In this document: positions 7,445 to 15,639 of the stretch, in pieces | How the letters are laid out: each line of letters opens with the position of its first letter | How positions within the stretch are numbered: the stretch's first letter is position 1 | Source of the DNA: JAVBTR01 sp031556065 | GTDB taxonomy: Bacteria > Bacillota > Clostridia > Christensenellales > Aristaeellaceae | Direction: 5' to 3' | DNA length: 25,790 nucleotides | Assembly: GCA_031556065.1 (NCBI GenBank) | Contig: JAVBTR010000026.1 | Coordinates: 1-25,790, forward strand | The notes under the pieces: generated by a model | Told to the model about the DNA's origin: nothing | Seen by the model: only the letters and a program-made list of their open reading frames with translations | Databases searched by the model: none | Position numbers and translations under genes: made by a program

Positions 7445-7452
7445 AATAACGA
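7435..7452. promoter_or_regulatory. Rex-like redox operator upstream of adhE
   Basis: The 18-mer TTGTTAA-ATTA-ATAACGA matches 7 of 7 positions of the left arm and 5 of 7 of the right arm of the clostridial Rex consensus TTGTTAA-N4-TTAACAA. Rex represses fermentation genes, including adhE, until NADH accumulates. It covers the putative -10, as expected for a repressor. The rex gene itself is not in the window. Confidence 0.6.
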
Positions 7453-7475
7453 ACTAAGATTAAAGGAGCGTTTTC

Positions 7476-10085
7476 ATGATGAGTAAAACGTATCAAGTGG
7501 TTGAAAGTGTTGAAACCTTGGAAGGGGCTGTAGCACGGGTACGGACAGCCCAAGCGGCCTATGCCATCTACACCCAGGAGCAGGTGGATAAGATTTTTCT
7601 GGCCGCTGCCTCCAAGGCCAATAAGGCCCGCATCGAGCTTGCCAAGATGGCTGTAAAGGAAACCGGTATGGGCGTTGTGGAAGATAAGGTGATCAAAAAC
7701 CACTATGCTTCAGAATATATTTACAACGCCTATAAGCATACAAAAACCTGCGGCGTCATCGAAGAGGATGAAACCTACGGTATTCAAAAGATCGCGGAGC
7801 CCATTGGCGTGATCGCGGCGGTGATCCCCACCACCAACCCCACGTCCACGGCCATTTTTAAGTGCCTTTTGGCCTTAAAGACCCGTAACGGCATGATTAT
7901 TTCCCCCCACCCCCGGGCGAAAAACTGCACCATAGCCGCAGCGAAGCTGATTTTGGAAGCGGCGGTGGAAGCGGGCGCCCCGGAAGGGCTGATCGGCTGG
8001 ATCGATGTTCCCAGCCTGGAATTGACCAACCTTATTATGAAGGAAGCGGATATGATTCTGGCTACCGGCGGCCCTGGTATGGTGCGGGCGGCTTATTCCA
8101 GCGGCAGGCCTGCCATTGGGGTAGGCGCGGGCAACACCCCTGCGGTGATTGACGAAAGCGCGGATATCACCCTGGCTGTGAACGCCATTATCCATTCCAA
8201 AACCTTCGATAACGGCATGATCTGCGCCTCCGAGCAATCCGTGATCGTGTTAGACAAAGTTTACAGCCAGGTTAAGAAGGAATTTAAGGACCGGGGCTGC
8301 TACTTTCTCACTGCCGAGGAAACTGAAAGGGTACGCAAGACCATTATTATCAACGGTGCCTTGAACGCCAAGATCGTAGGCCAGTCAGCCTTCAAAATCG
8401 CCGCTATGGCAGGGGTTGCCGTGCCCGAAACCGTGAAAATCCTCATGGGCGAGGTGGAATCTGTAGAGCTGGCCGAAGAATTTGCTCACGAAAAGCTTTC
8501 GCCCGTGCTGGCCATGTACAAGGCCAAGACCTTTGAAGAGGCCGTTAAAAAGGCGGAACGCTTGGTGGAGGACGGCGGCTTTGGCCATACCGCTTCCATC
8601 TATTTGAATGCCCTGACCCAGCGGGAAAAGCTCAATACCTTCACCGCCGCTATGAAGACCTGCCGCATTTTGGTAAACACCCCTTCCTCCCACGGGGGCA
8701 TCGGGGATTTGTATAACTTTAAGCTGGCCCCCTCCCTCACCTTGGGCTGCGGCTCCTGGGGCGGCAACAGCGTTTCGGAAAACGTAGGGGTAAAGCACCT
8801 GCTCAATATTAAAACCGTTGCGGAAAGAAGGGAAAACATGCTGTGGTTCAGGGCGCCTGAAAAGATTTATATCAAGAAAGGCTGCCTGCCTGTGGCGCTG
8901 GATGAACTCAAGAGCGTCATGAACAAAAAGCGCGCCTTTGTGGTAACCGACTCCTTCCTTTTTAAAAGCGGCATGAGCCAAAAAGTCACCGCCAAGTTAG
9001 ACGAAATGGGCATTGCCCACCAGACCTTCTTTGAAGTGGAGCCCGATCCCACCCTGGCCTGCGCCAAAGCAGGGGCGGAACAGATGCGCGCCTTTAACCC
9101 CGATTGCATTATTGCCCTGGGCGGCGGCTCCGCTATGGACGCGGCAAAGATCATGTGGGTGCTATACGAACACCCGGAGGCCGATTTTATGGATATGGCC
9201 ATGCGCTTTATCGATATTCGCAAACGGGTCTACACCTTCCCAAAGCTGGGGGAAAAGGCATACTTTATCGCCGTTCCTACCTCCGCCGGTACGGGCAGCG
9301 AGGTAACCCCCTTCGCGGTGATTACCGATGAAAACACAGGCATCAAATACCCCTTGGCCGATTATGAGCTGCTGCCCAAGATGGCCATTATCGATACCGA
9401 CCTGCACATGTCCGCCCCCAAGGGCTTAACAGCCGCTTCCGGCATCGACGCGGTGACCCATGCGGTGGAAGCCTACGCCTCCATGCTGGCCACCGATTAC
9501 ACCGACAGTCTGGCTATTGGGGCCCTAAAGACTATTTTTAAATACCTGCCTGCGGCCTATGAAAACGGACAGACGGATGTCCTTGCCCGGGAAAAGATGG
9601 CCAATGCGGCCACCATGGCAGGCATGGCCTTTGCCAACGCCTTCCTGGGGGTTTGCCACTCTATGGCCCATAAGCTGGGTGCTTACCACCACCTGCCCCA
9701 CGGCGTGGCCAATGCGCTCTTGATCGAGGAAGTGATCCGCTTCAATGGGGACGATGCCCCTGCCAAGATGGGCACCTTCTCCCAGTACGATCACCCCCAC
9801 ACCAAGGCACGCTATGCCGAGATCGCGGTTGCCCTGGGCCTTGGAGGCAAGACGGATGAGGATAAGATGGAAAGCCTGATCAAAGCCATTAACGGCCTGA
9901 AAGAAAAAGTAGGGATCAAAAAGACAGTCAAAGACTACGGCGTAGACGAAAAAGATTTCCTGGATCGCTTGGACGACATGGTAGAGCAGGCCTTCGACGA
10001 CCAGTGCACCGGTGCCAACCCCCGTTACCCCCTGATGAAGGAAATCAAGCAGATGTACCTAAACGCTTACTACGGCAAAGCATAA
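7476..10085 (+). CDS. adhE: Bifunctional acetaldehyde-CoA/alcohol dehydrogenase
   Basis: AdhE reduces acetyl-CoA to acetaldehyde and then ethanol, using NADH at both steps. It forms helical spirosomes in the cytoplasm. The 869-residue protein has the full two-domain layout. The N-terminal CoA-acylating aldehyde dehydrogenase (about 1-440) has its catalytic cysteine at C250 in NGMICASEQS. The C-terminal iron-dependent alcohol dehydrogenase (about 455-869) contains GGGSAMDAAK, PTSAGTGSEVTPF and the metal-ligand region with THAVEAY and CHSMAHKLGAYHHLPHG. Two ATG codons in tandem are available (7476 and 7479), with AAAGGAG 6 and 9 bases upstream respectively. It marks a fermentative anaerobe. The Rex-like site suggests NADH/NAD control. 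The next gene starts 12 bp downstream and is probably co-transcribed. Confidence 0.97.
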   Translation: MMSKTYQVVESVETLEGAVARVRTAQAAYAIYTQEQVDKIFLAAASKANKARIELAKMAVKETGMGVVEDKVIKNHYASEYIYNAYKHTKTCGVIEEDETYGIQKIAEPIGVIAAVIPTTNPTSTAIFKCLLALKTRNGMIISPHPRAKNCTIAAAKLILEAAVEAGAPEGLIGWIDVPSLELTNLIMKEADMILATGGPGMVRAAYSSGRPAIGVGAGNTPAVIDESADITLAVNAIIHSKTFDNGMICASEQSVIVLDKVYSQVKKEFKDRGCYFLTAEETERVRKTIIINGALNAKIVGQSAFKIAAMAGVAVPETVKILMGEVESVELAEEFAHEKLSPVLAMYKAKTFEEAVKKAERLVEDGGFGHTASIYLNALTQREKLNTFTAAMKTCRILVNTPSSHGGIGDLYNFKLAPSLTLGCGSWGGNSVSENVGVKHLLNIKTVAERRENMLWFRAPEKIYIKKGCLPVALDELKSVMNKKRAFVVTDSFLFKSGMSQKVTAKLDEMGIAHQTFFEVEPDPTLACAKAGAEQMRAFNPDCIIALGGGSAMDAAKIMWVLYEHPEADFMDMAMRFIDIRKRVYTFPKLGEKAYFIAVPTSAGTGSEVTPFAVITDENTGIKYPLADYELLPKMAIIDTDLHMSAPKGLTAASGIDAVTHAVEAYASMLATDYTDSLAIGALKTIFKYLPAAYENGQTDVLAREKMANAATMAGMAFANAFLGVCHSMAHKLGAYHHLPHGVANALLIEEVIRFNGDDAPAKMGTFSQYDHPHTKARYAEIAVALGLGGKTDEDKMESLIKAINGLKEKVGIKKTVKDYGVDEKDFLDRLDDMVEQAFDDQCTGANPRYPLMKEIKQMYLNAYYGKA

Positions 10086-10097
10086 GGAGGAAGCAGC

Positions 10098-10847
10098 ATG
10101 AAATTTGATAACGTAGTGGCCATCCGCAAAGCCAAAACCATTTACCGCGACGGGGACAATGCCATTAAGCTTTTCGATCTGGATTATTCCAAGGCCGACG
10201 TTTTAAACGAAGCCCTGAACCAGGCCCGCATTGAAGAAACCGGCCTGGATATTCCGAAAATCAAGGCTGTTAACATGGTGGATGGCAAGTGGGCCATTGT
10301 GTCCGAGTTCATCGAGGGCAAGACCCTTTCCCAATTAATGGAGGAAAACCCCTCGCAATTCGACGCATACCTGAACCAGTTCGTAGACCTTCAGCTGAAA
10401 GTTCACAGTATGAAATCGCCCATGCTCAACCGCCTGAAGGACAAAATGAACCGCAAAATTTCCGCTTCCGATCTGGACGCCACCACCCGCTACGACCTGC
10501 ACATTCGCTTGGAATCCATGCCCAAGCATAACAAGGTCTGCCATGGGGATTTCCGCCCCAGCAACATCATCATTGCCTCCGATGGCACTCCCTATATCAT
10601 CGACTGGTCCCATGCCACCCAGGGTAACGCCTCCGCCGATGCGGCCCGTACCTATCTCCTGTTCTGCCTTAACCGGGATAAGGAAACCGCCGACAAGTAC
10701 CTGGACCTGTTCTGCAAAAAGAGCGATACCGCCAAGCAGTACGTGCAAAAGTGGCTGCCCATCGTAGCCGCCAGCCAGTCCGTTAAGGGCAATGCCCACG
10801 AACGGGAATTCCTCATGTCCTGGGTAGGGGTTGTGGATTACCAGTAA
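10098..10847 (+). CDS. Aminoglycoside-phosphotransferase-fold small-molecule kinase, substrate unknown
   Basis: This 249-residue protein has the APH/choline-kinase fold. Seen are a probable ATP-binding lysine (K24 in AIKLF) and glutamate (E39), the catalytic Brenner motif H149-G-D151 with N156, and the metal-binding Asp169 in IIDWSHA. AAGGAGG is well placed before the ATG, which is only 12 bp after adhE, so the two should be one transcript. It is shorter and more divergent than true aminoglycoside resistance enzymes and its context is metabolic, so I do not call it a resistance gene. Candidate substrates in this superfamily include amino alcohols, sugars and thiamine-like compounds. Nothing in the sequence decides between them. 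Confidence 0.85.
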   Translation: MKFDNVVAIRKAKTIYRDGDNAIKLFDLDYSKADVLNEALNQARIEETGLDIPKIKAVNMVDGKWAIVSEFIEGKTLSQLMEENPSQFDAYLNQFVDLQLKVHSMKSPMLNRLKDKMNRKISASDLDATTRYDLHIRLESMPKHNKVCHGDFRPSNIIIASDGTPYIIDWSHATQGNASADAARTYLLFCLNRDKETADKYLDLFCKKSDTAKQYVQKWLPIVAASQSVKGNAHEREFLMSWVGVVDYQ

Positions 10848-10850
10848 TCT

Positions 10851-11028
10851 AAAAAACAAAACCCAGGCCAAGGAAGCGTTCGCGGCCCTTGATACCAGCC
10901 TTACTTGCAGCCAAGCTGGTGTCAAGAATCGTTTTACGCTCTTGACCTGGGTATTGCTTTTACCTTCGATAGGTTACGTTGGGTTTCACCCAAACCCATT
11001 CAAGGGTTACCACCCTTGAAAATCCCTT
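10851..11028 (-). repeat. Structured dispersed repeat, family 1, copy B
   Basis: Read on the minus strand this aligns with 4643-4780, beginning 29 bp after the GH3 stop. It contains the perfect inverted repeat TTCAAGGG/CCCTTGAA (10999-11020) and GGGTTT/AAACCC (10981-10997). A long outer stem follows (CCCAGGTCAAG at 10951-10941 with CTTGGCCTGGG at 10872-10862), including one G-U pair that works only in minus-strand RNA. It is longer than copy A because a second half-palindrome is present. On the minus strand the structure ends in TTTTGTTTTTT, so it can terminate the GH3 transcript. It lies between convergent genes, like copy A. Confidence 0.75.
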
Positions 11029-11057
11029 ATTCTTACCGCGACAGCCCCATTTTACCA

Positions 11058-12836
11058 TCAATACATATTGTCTTCTCTCCCACAGCTGGCATCTACAGGG
11101 CTTACACCCTTGAATTCGCTGCGGCCCATGATTTTTTCCATCACCGCGTCGATGGTCTGGGTGTTATTGGTGTAGGCGTTGATGTAGGTTTTAATCATGG
11201 GCACATCCTGGAGGTGGTAGGGGTTGGCCAGGCTGATGAACAATGCGGGGAGCTCGGATACGAACCAGGGGGAATCATTGCCCATGCCGGCCACCCCCCG
11301 CCACTGGATGCGAATGGTGGTGTTGTTGCTGGCGGTGGGGAAGTAGCCCACGAAGATGGCCAGATCGAATAAGTCCGGCAGGTTTTCCTTGGTCATTTCG
11401 CTCATGGCTTTCATGGCCTTGGGAATGGCTGTCATTTTTTTAATGAAGGACATCTTGCTTTCGCTGATCAGGGCGGCCATGGCGTTTAAGCTGGTACGGT
11501 CTCGAACCGAGACGGTGAAGCCTTCTTTTTCCAGGCGGGTTTTAAAGGCCTCCCTAGTGGCGGAGTGAATATCATCGTCGTCTTGAAGGACGTTTAGGTA
11601 AACCCGGGGTGTCTTTTTGGCGCTGATGGGCAGGAGATTCTGGGTGTCCTTCACCAGGGTAACGGCTTTGTCGGCGCATTCCTTGGCCAGGGTTAAGTGC
11701 TTTTCGCATTTGAGAACGGAAAGGCCAGCGGCCGGGGGAACAAGGGTGTTGTTTTTCTTCTTTTCGTGGAGCTTCAGGCTGGCTTTCAGGGCCAGAATGC
11801 GGGTGACGGCGTCGTTCAGGCGCTCTTTGGTAATAACGCCTTTTTGGACGCCCTCTGTCATAAATTTAAAGTCTTCATCGAAATTGCGGTTGAAGAGGAA
11901 GATGTCCGCCCCGCAGGCAATGGAATAGGGGACGGCATCCTTCCGGGCCATGGCCACGGTATAGCCCAGCATGGGGGTGGCATCGGTGGAAATAACGCCG
12001 TTGAAGCCCAGCTTGCCCCGAAGGAGCCCGGTCATAAGGGCCTTGGAAAGGGTGGCGGGAACCAGCTTGTTTTTGCGGTCGCCAGGGGCCAAGGCTTCTT
12101 CATAGGCGGGCTGGGCAATGTGGCCCACCATAACGGTTTTGGCGCCGAAATTGATCAGCTCCTGGTAGACCTTGCCATAGGTGCTGTCCCACTGCTTTGC
12201 GGAAAGGCTGTTAACGCTGGTTAGAAGGTGCTGGTCCCGGTAATCCACACCATCCCCGGGGAAATGCTTGATGGAAACGGCCATCTGGTGTTCATCGGCG
12301 GCTTTCATATAGCCCTTGGCCATTTGGATCACCTTGTCCGGATCGGAGCCGAAGGTGCGCAGGTTGGTAATGGGATTCTGGCAGTTCATATCGATATCCA
12401 CAATGGGGGCAAAGGACCAGTTAAGGCCTATGGCGGCGCCCTCTGTGCAGGCGATATCCCCTAAATGGTAGCCCATGTCCTTATCATTGGCGGCTGCCGC
12501 GCCCATGGGCATGGCGAACAGGGTGCCATCGCTGGCCGCGCCGCTGCCGCCCTGCTCCAGGTTGGCGGCTAAAAGCATGGGGATTTTAGAATGGTCTTGA
12601 AGGAAGCGGTGGGTTTTAAGGGCGTCGGCCCCAGGGGCGGGGCGGTACATAATGCCGCCTACGCCCACATCCTGGGTCAGGTGAAGCAGATCCTTTTCCT
12701 TGGTGGTGAAGCCAACCGGGCAGAATAGCTGGCCGATCTTTTCTGCTTGTGTCATGCTGTTTAAGGTGAACTTCACCCAAGCAATATCCTCATCGGATAA
12801 AAAGAACGGGTTCCCTTTTAACAATTGCATATCCAT
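11058..12836 (-). CDS. Glycoside hydrolase family 3 protein with NagZ-type His/Asp motif
   Basis: This is a 592-residue cytoplasmic GH3 enzyme with no signal peptide. The TIM-barrel domain (about 15-350) holds KHFPGDG (190-196) followed by D201 and H203. That resembles the KH-F/I-PG-x-G-x4-D-S/T-H loop that supplies the His/Asp general acid in NagZ-type beta-N-acetylhexosaminidases. The nucleophile is predicted as D285 in VISTDATPM. A GH3 C-terminal alpha/beta domain follows (about 375-592). ATG at 12836 is chosen because AGGAGG lies 8 bases upstream. The in-frame upstream extension has no ribosome binding site and overlaps the terminator. It is the last gene of the glycan operon. The motif favours hexosaminide or a related beta-linkage, but beta-glucosidase or phosphorylase activity cannot be excluded. 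Confidence 0.88.
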   Translation of the reverse strand: MDMQLLKGNPFFLSDEDIAWVKFTLNSMTQAEKIGQLFCPVGFTTKEKDLLHLTQDVGVGGIMYRPAPGADALKTHRFLQDHSKIPMLLAANLEQGGSGAASDGTLFAMPMGAAAANDKDMGYHLGDIACTEGAAIGLNWSFAPIVDIDMNCQNPITNLRTFGSDPDKVIQMAKGYMKAADEHQMAVSIKHFPGDGVDYRDQHLLTSVNSLSAKQWDSTYGKVYQELINFGAKTVMVGHIAQPAYEEALAPGDRKNKLVPATLSKALMTGLLRGKLGFNGVISTDATPMLGYTVAMARKDAVPYSIACGADIFLFNRNFDEDFKFMTEGVQKGVITKERLNDAVTRILALKASLKLHEKKKNNTLVPPAAGLSVLKCEKHLTLAKECADKAVTLVKDTQNLLPISAKKTPRVYLNVLQDDDDIHSATREAFKTRLEKEGFTVSVRDRTSLNAMAALISESKMSFIKKMTAIPKAMKAMSEMTKENLPDLFDLAIFVGYFPTASNNTTIRIQWRGVAGMGNDSPWFVSELPALFISLANPYHLQDVPMIKTYINAYTNNTQTIDAVMEKIMGRSEFKGVSPVDASCGREDNMY

Positions 12837-12859
12837 GTTTGGTACCTCCTTTGGTTGTA

Positions 12860-12902
12860 CAAAAAAAGCAAGGGCAGACAATGTATGGTTTTATTCTGCC
12901 CT
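12860..12902 (-). terminator. Intercistronic terminator just before the GH3 ribosome binding site
   Basis: On the minus strand, AAGGGCAGA pairs with TCTGCCCTT (9 bp, loop about 16 nt) and is followed by GC and seven T residues. It lies between GH105 and GH3. The T-run ends about 10 nt before the GH3 Shine-Dalgarno, so there is no room for a promoter after it. A possible -10 (TATAGT) lies just upstream on the minus strand. It fits a partial terminator or attenuator. Confidence 0.75.
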
Positions 12903-12947
12903 TACTATAATGGTTTGATGGCTGTTAATATATCATCTTTTTAAGAA

Positions 12948-13877
12948 TTATATCACGGCGTTAAGAAGTATCTCCCGGGCGCTTTCCATTAAAAGGAAGA
13001 AGGCCTGGCCCTCGGCAGCAATGCCGGGCGCGTTGAAATGCGGTGCGCCGCAAACCCCTTGAACAAAGCCTGCGGCATCGACCTTGCCAATGGCAGCCTC
13101 ACGCATTTGCTCCGCCCAGGGGAGAGCATCTTTTGAAAGCCAGCCCTGGTGAATACCCCGGTAGAGGGTATAGGCGGTCATTTGGGCAAGGTTGGTTTCC
13201 ACAAACGTGGAAGGATCGTCAATCACGTCGTAAAAAAGCCCATCGGCGCGCATGCGGGGGCGTATGGCGGCCAGAAGGTCTGCAATCATGGCTTGAATGC
13301 GCTGGCGGTCTTGGGCATGGGCGGCTGGCAAAAGGGCCTGCACACGGACCATGCCCGCCAAAGCCCAGCCGTTGCCCACACCCCAGTGGGCCTTGCGGAT
13401 AAAGGCCTGGGCTTCGTCGTCCCACATGTGGGCCATAAGCCCGGTTTCGGGGCAGTGGAAAAGGCGGTGGTAGCCGTAAAGGTTTAGCAGGCTGCCTTCA
13501 TAGTCCCCGGCAGCGGTCAGAAAAGGCGGCAGCATGTACATGGAATCCACCCACATTTGCTTTGAGCCGGTTAGGTGGTATAGAATACCCTGTTGGTTTC
13601 GGGGTGCGGCTTTTTGCGCCCAATAGAGAAGCTTTTCAAAGGCGGCTCTCTCCCCGGCGCGAAGAAGCCCCTCGCCAGTGCTGCAAGGATCGGTAACCCC
13701 ATCCCCGGCGCCGACCATGGCGGCGCGGCCATCGGCCAGCTGGTGCAGGGCTGCATCCCGTGCCATGGCCTTCAGGGTGGCCATATCGCCCGATTCCAGC
13801 ATGGCCTGCATGGCTACGCCCTGTTCCCAAGAATGGCGCTGCATGGATAGCAGCGCCTGTTTGACTTTTTGCTTCAT
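12948..13877 (-). CDS. GH105 unsaturated uronyl hydrolase (YesR/YteR-like)
   Basis: GH105 enzymes hydrate and release the 4,5-unsaturated uronic acid left at the non-reducing end by polysaccharide lyases, typically on rhamnogalacturonan I fragments. The (alpha/alpha)6-barrel hallmarks are visible: HSWEQGVAMQ near the N-terminus (15-24), the catalytic Asp in WVDSMYMLPPFL (D111), and HWGVGNGWALAG (164-175). At 309 residues it is shorter than the usual 350-380, mainly at the N-terminus. It has no signal peptide and so should be cytoplasmic. It starts 4 bp after the GH35 stop, with GGGGT as a weak ribosome binding site, which suggests coupled translation. Related GH88 enzymes act on glycosaminoglycan fragments, so the exact uronide is an inference. 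Confidence 0.9.
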   Translation of the reverse strand: MKQKVKQALLSMQRHSWEQGVAMQAMLESGDMATLKAMARDAALHQLADGRAAMVGAGDGVTDPCSTGEGLLRAGERAAFEKLLYWAQKAAPRNQQGILYHLTGSKQMWVDSMYMLPPFLTAAGDYEGSLLNLYGYHRLFHCPETGLMAHMWDDEAQAFIRKAHWGVGNGWALAGMVRVQALLPAAHAQDRQRIQAMIADLLAAIRPRMRADGLFYDVIDDPSTFVETNLAQMTAYTLYRGIHQGWLSKDALPWAEQMREAAIGKVDAAGFVQGVCGAPHFNAPGIAAEGQAFFLLMESAREILLNAVI

Positions 13878-13881
13878 TTCG

Positions 13882-15612
13882 TTACCCCAGATTCGGTTCG
13901 TCTGTCAGCGTGAGGGTGTCTTGATAGATGCCTTCGGTTTCAAAGACCACGATTTGGTTTTCCCCTTCATGGAGCATAGGGCCGGGGAGGTACAGGGTTC
14001 TTTGGGGGCCTGCCCGCCAGAACCTGCCCAGGTTAAAGCCGTTAATGAACACGCAGCCCTTGCCGAAGCCTGCCATGTGGATAAAGGTATCCTTGGGGGT
14101 GTCTACCTTTAATTTAAACTGGTGAAAGGCCGGAAGAACGCCCGTTTGGCAAGGGGCAAAGGAAAGGGCCGCAATATCTTCCTTTTCAAGGGGCAGAGGG
14201 TATTGGTTCCACCCGGTATGGAAAAAGCCGTTCAGGTACACATCGCCGGTAATGCCTTTTTGCTGCTGGTTCAGCATGGCGCCGTAATTGACACGGCCCA
14301 TGTTCTCTACCAAAATGGCCAGGTCCTGGTTAATGGTGAAGCTCTTTTCCTGCTCTAAAAGCAGCTCCCGGTCGTAAAGGGTTAAGATGGGGGTATCATC
14401 CGCGAAGATTTGGGCCCGGTCGCCGGTTTTATAAAGGCGCGTCTTAACCACATCCAAGGGAGCGGCCACGGTGGTGGTATAAAGGGTATAGCCGTAGCTT
14501 TGCCCTAAGGCTTCCATGGCCATGGGGTGGGCGCTTTGAACAGGCTCTTTAAGGGAGGCTTTCAGTGTGACCCGGCCCGCGTTTTGAAGGACCTGTGGCA
14601 AAAGACGGTGGGGAGTGGTTTGAATATCAGCCACCGTGCTGTATTGGCTTATGATCTTTTGAAAGGCCCTGTATTTTTCGGTGATCTGCCCATCCTCGGT
14701 TAACAGCGCGTCGTAATCGTAGCTGGTTACGTCGGGGGAGAGGCAGTTATAATCGTTGGCACCGTTCATGAAACCGAAATTGGTGCCCCCATGGAACATG
14801 TAAATGTTTACGCTGCCTCGTTTAAGAATGGCTGCCAGGTTCTCCGCAGATATAGCGGCATCGGTGGTGCTGTGCTGGGCCATGCCCCAAGAATCGAACC
14901 AGCCCACCCAGAATTCGGTGCACATCAGAGGCCTACCGGGGCACCATTTGGCCAGTATATCCAACTGAGAATCCGCCTTGGAGCCGAAATTGCCCGTAGG
15001 CAGGGCTCCTTCAATGCTCCCGTTTTGAAGGTAGTTGGACCAGGGCCCATCGGAGGTGATCAGGGGCACCGTAACACCCAGCTCCCGCATCATATCTCGA
15101 ATGGCTTCCAGGTAGGCATGATCGTCCCCGAAGGAGCCGTATTCGTTTTCTACCTGCATCAAAATAATGGGACCGCCGTTTTCAATTTGCAAAGGGGCAA
15201 GCATGGGCAAAAGCACCTTGTAATAATCCCGCACATGGGAAAGGAACGCGCCCTCGCTGGTTCTTAGGCGCACATTCTTTTCGTTTAAAAGCCAGGCAGG
15301 CAGGCCGCCAAATTCCCATTCGGCGCAGATATAGGGGGATGGACGGACGATGGCATACAGCCCCAATTCCTGGGCCATTTTAATAAAGCCCACCAAATCC
15401 AGCATACCGCTGAAATCGAACTGGCCCTTTTTCGGTTCATGGAGGTTCCAGGCCACGTAGGTTTCCACCGTGTTGCAGCCCAGGGCCTTCAATTTTTCCA
15501 GTCTGTCCCGCCAATAGGGGGCAGGCACCCGAAAATAATGGATGCTGCCGGAGATGATTTTGAAAGGTCGTCCATTTAAGTAAAACTGATCCCTTATTTC
15601 AAATGCTGCCAT
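13882..15612 (-). CDS. GH35 beta-galactosidase
   Basis: This is a 576-residue family 35 retaining beta-galactosidase. The N-terminal TIM barrel (about 5-320) starts with FKIISGSIHYFRVP, typical of the family. The acid/base is E157 in QVENEYGSFG and the nucleophile is E233 in CTEFWVGWFDSWG. The following GGTNFGFMNGAN motif (about 276-287) is also conserved. C-terminal beta-sandwich domains (about 340-576) include a jelly-roll ending with FINGFNLGRFW. There is no signal peptide, so it acts on imported oligosaccharides and removes terminal beta-linked galactose, plausibly beta-1,3 or beta-1,4. ATG at 15612 has AGAGG about 8 bases upstream. It lies 27 bp after GH2 and 4 bp before GH105, in one operon. 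Confidence 0.95.
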   Translation of the reverse strand: MAAFEIRDQFYLNGRPFKIISGSIHYFRVPAPYWRDRLEKLKALGCNTVETYVAWNLHEPKKGQFDFSGMLDLVGFIKMAQELGLYAIVRPSPYICAEWEFGGLPAWLLNEKNVRLRTSEGAFLSHVRDYYKVLLPMLAPLQIENGGPIILMQVENEYGSFGDDHAYLEAIRDMMRELGVTVPLITSDGPWSNYLQNGSIEGALPTGNFGSKADSQLDILAKWCPGRPLMCTEFWVGWFDSWGMAQHSTTDAAISAENLAAILKRGSVNIYMFHGGTNFGFMNGANDYNCLSPDVTSYDYDALLTEDGQITEKYRAFQKIISQYSTVADIQTTPHRLLPQVLQNAGRVTLKASLKEPVQSAHPMAMEALGQSYGYTLYTTTVAAPLDVVKTRLYKTGDRAQIFADDTPILTLYDRELLLEQEKSFTINQDLAILVENMGRVNYGAMLNQQQKGITGDVYLNGFFHTGWNQYPLPLEKEDIAALSFAPCQTGVLPAFHQFKLKVDTPKDTFIHMAGFGKGCVFINGFNLGRFWRAGPQRTLYLPGPMLHEGENQIVVFETEGIYQDTLTLTDEPNLG

Positions 15613-15639
15613 GCTTGCCTCTTTCCGGTTTCTTGACGA

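Noticed and set aside
10098..10847. Antibiotic resistance determinant (aminoglycoside phosphotransferase)
   Set aside because: It has only the general fold and catalytic motif. It is coupled to adhE in a chromosomal metabolic setting and has no mobile-element context.
12837..12881. Longer N-terminus for the GH3 enzyme
   Set aside because: It would overlap the T-run of the terminator and put the AGGAGG of the real start inside the coding region.
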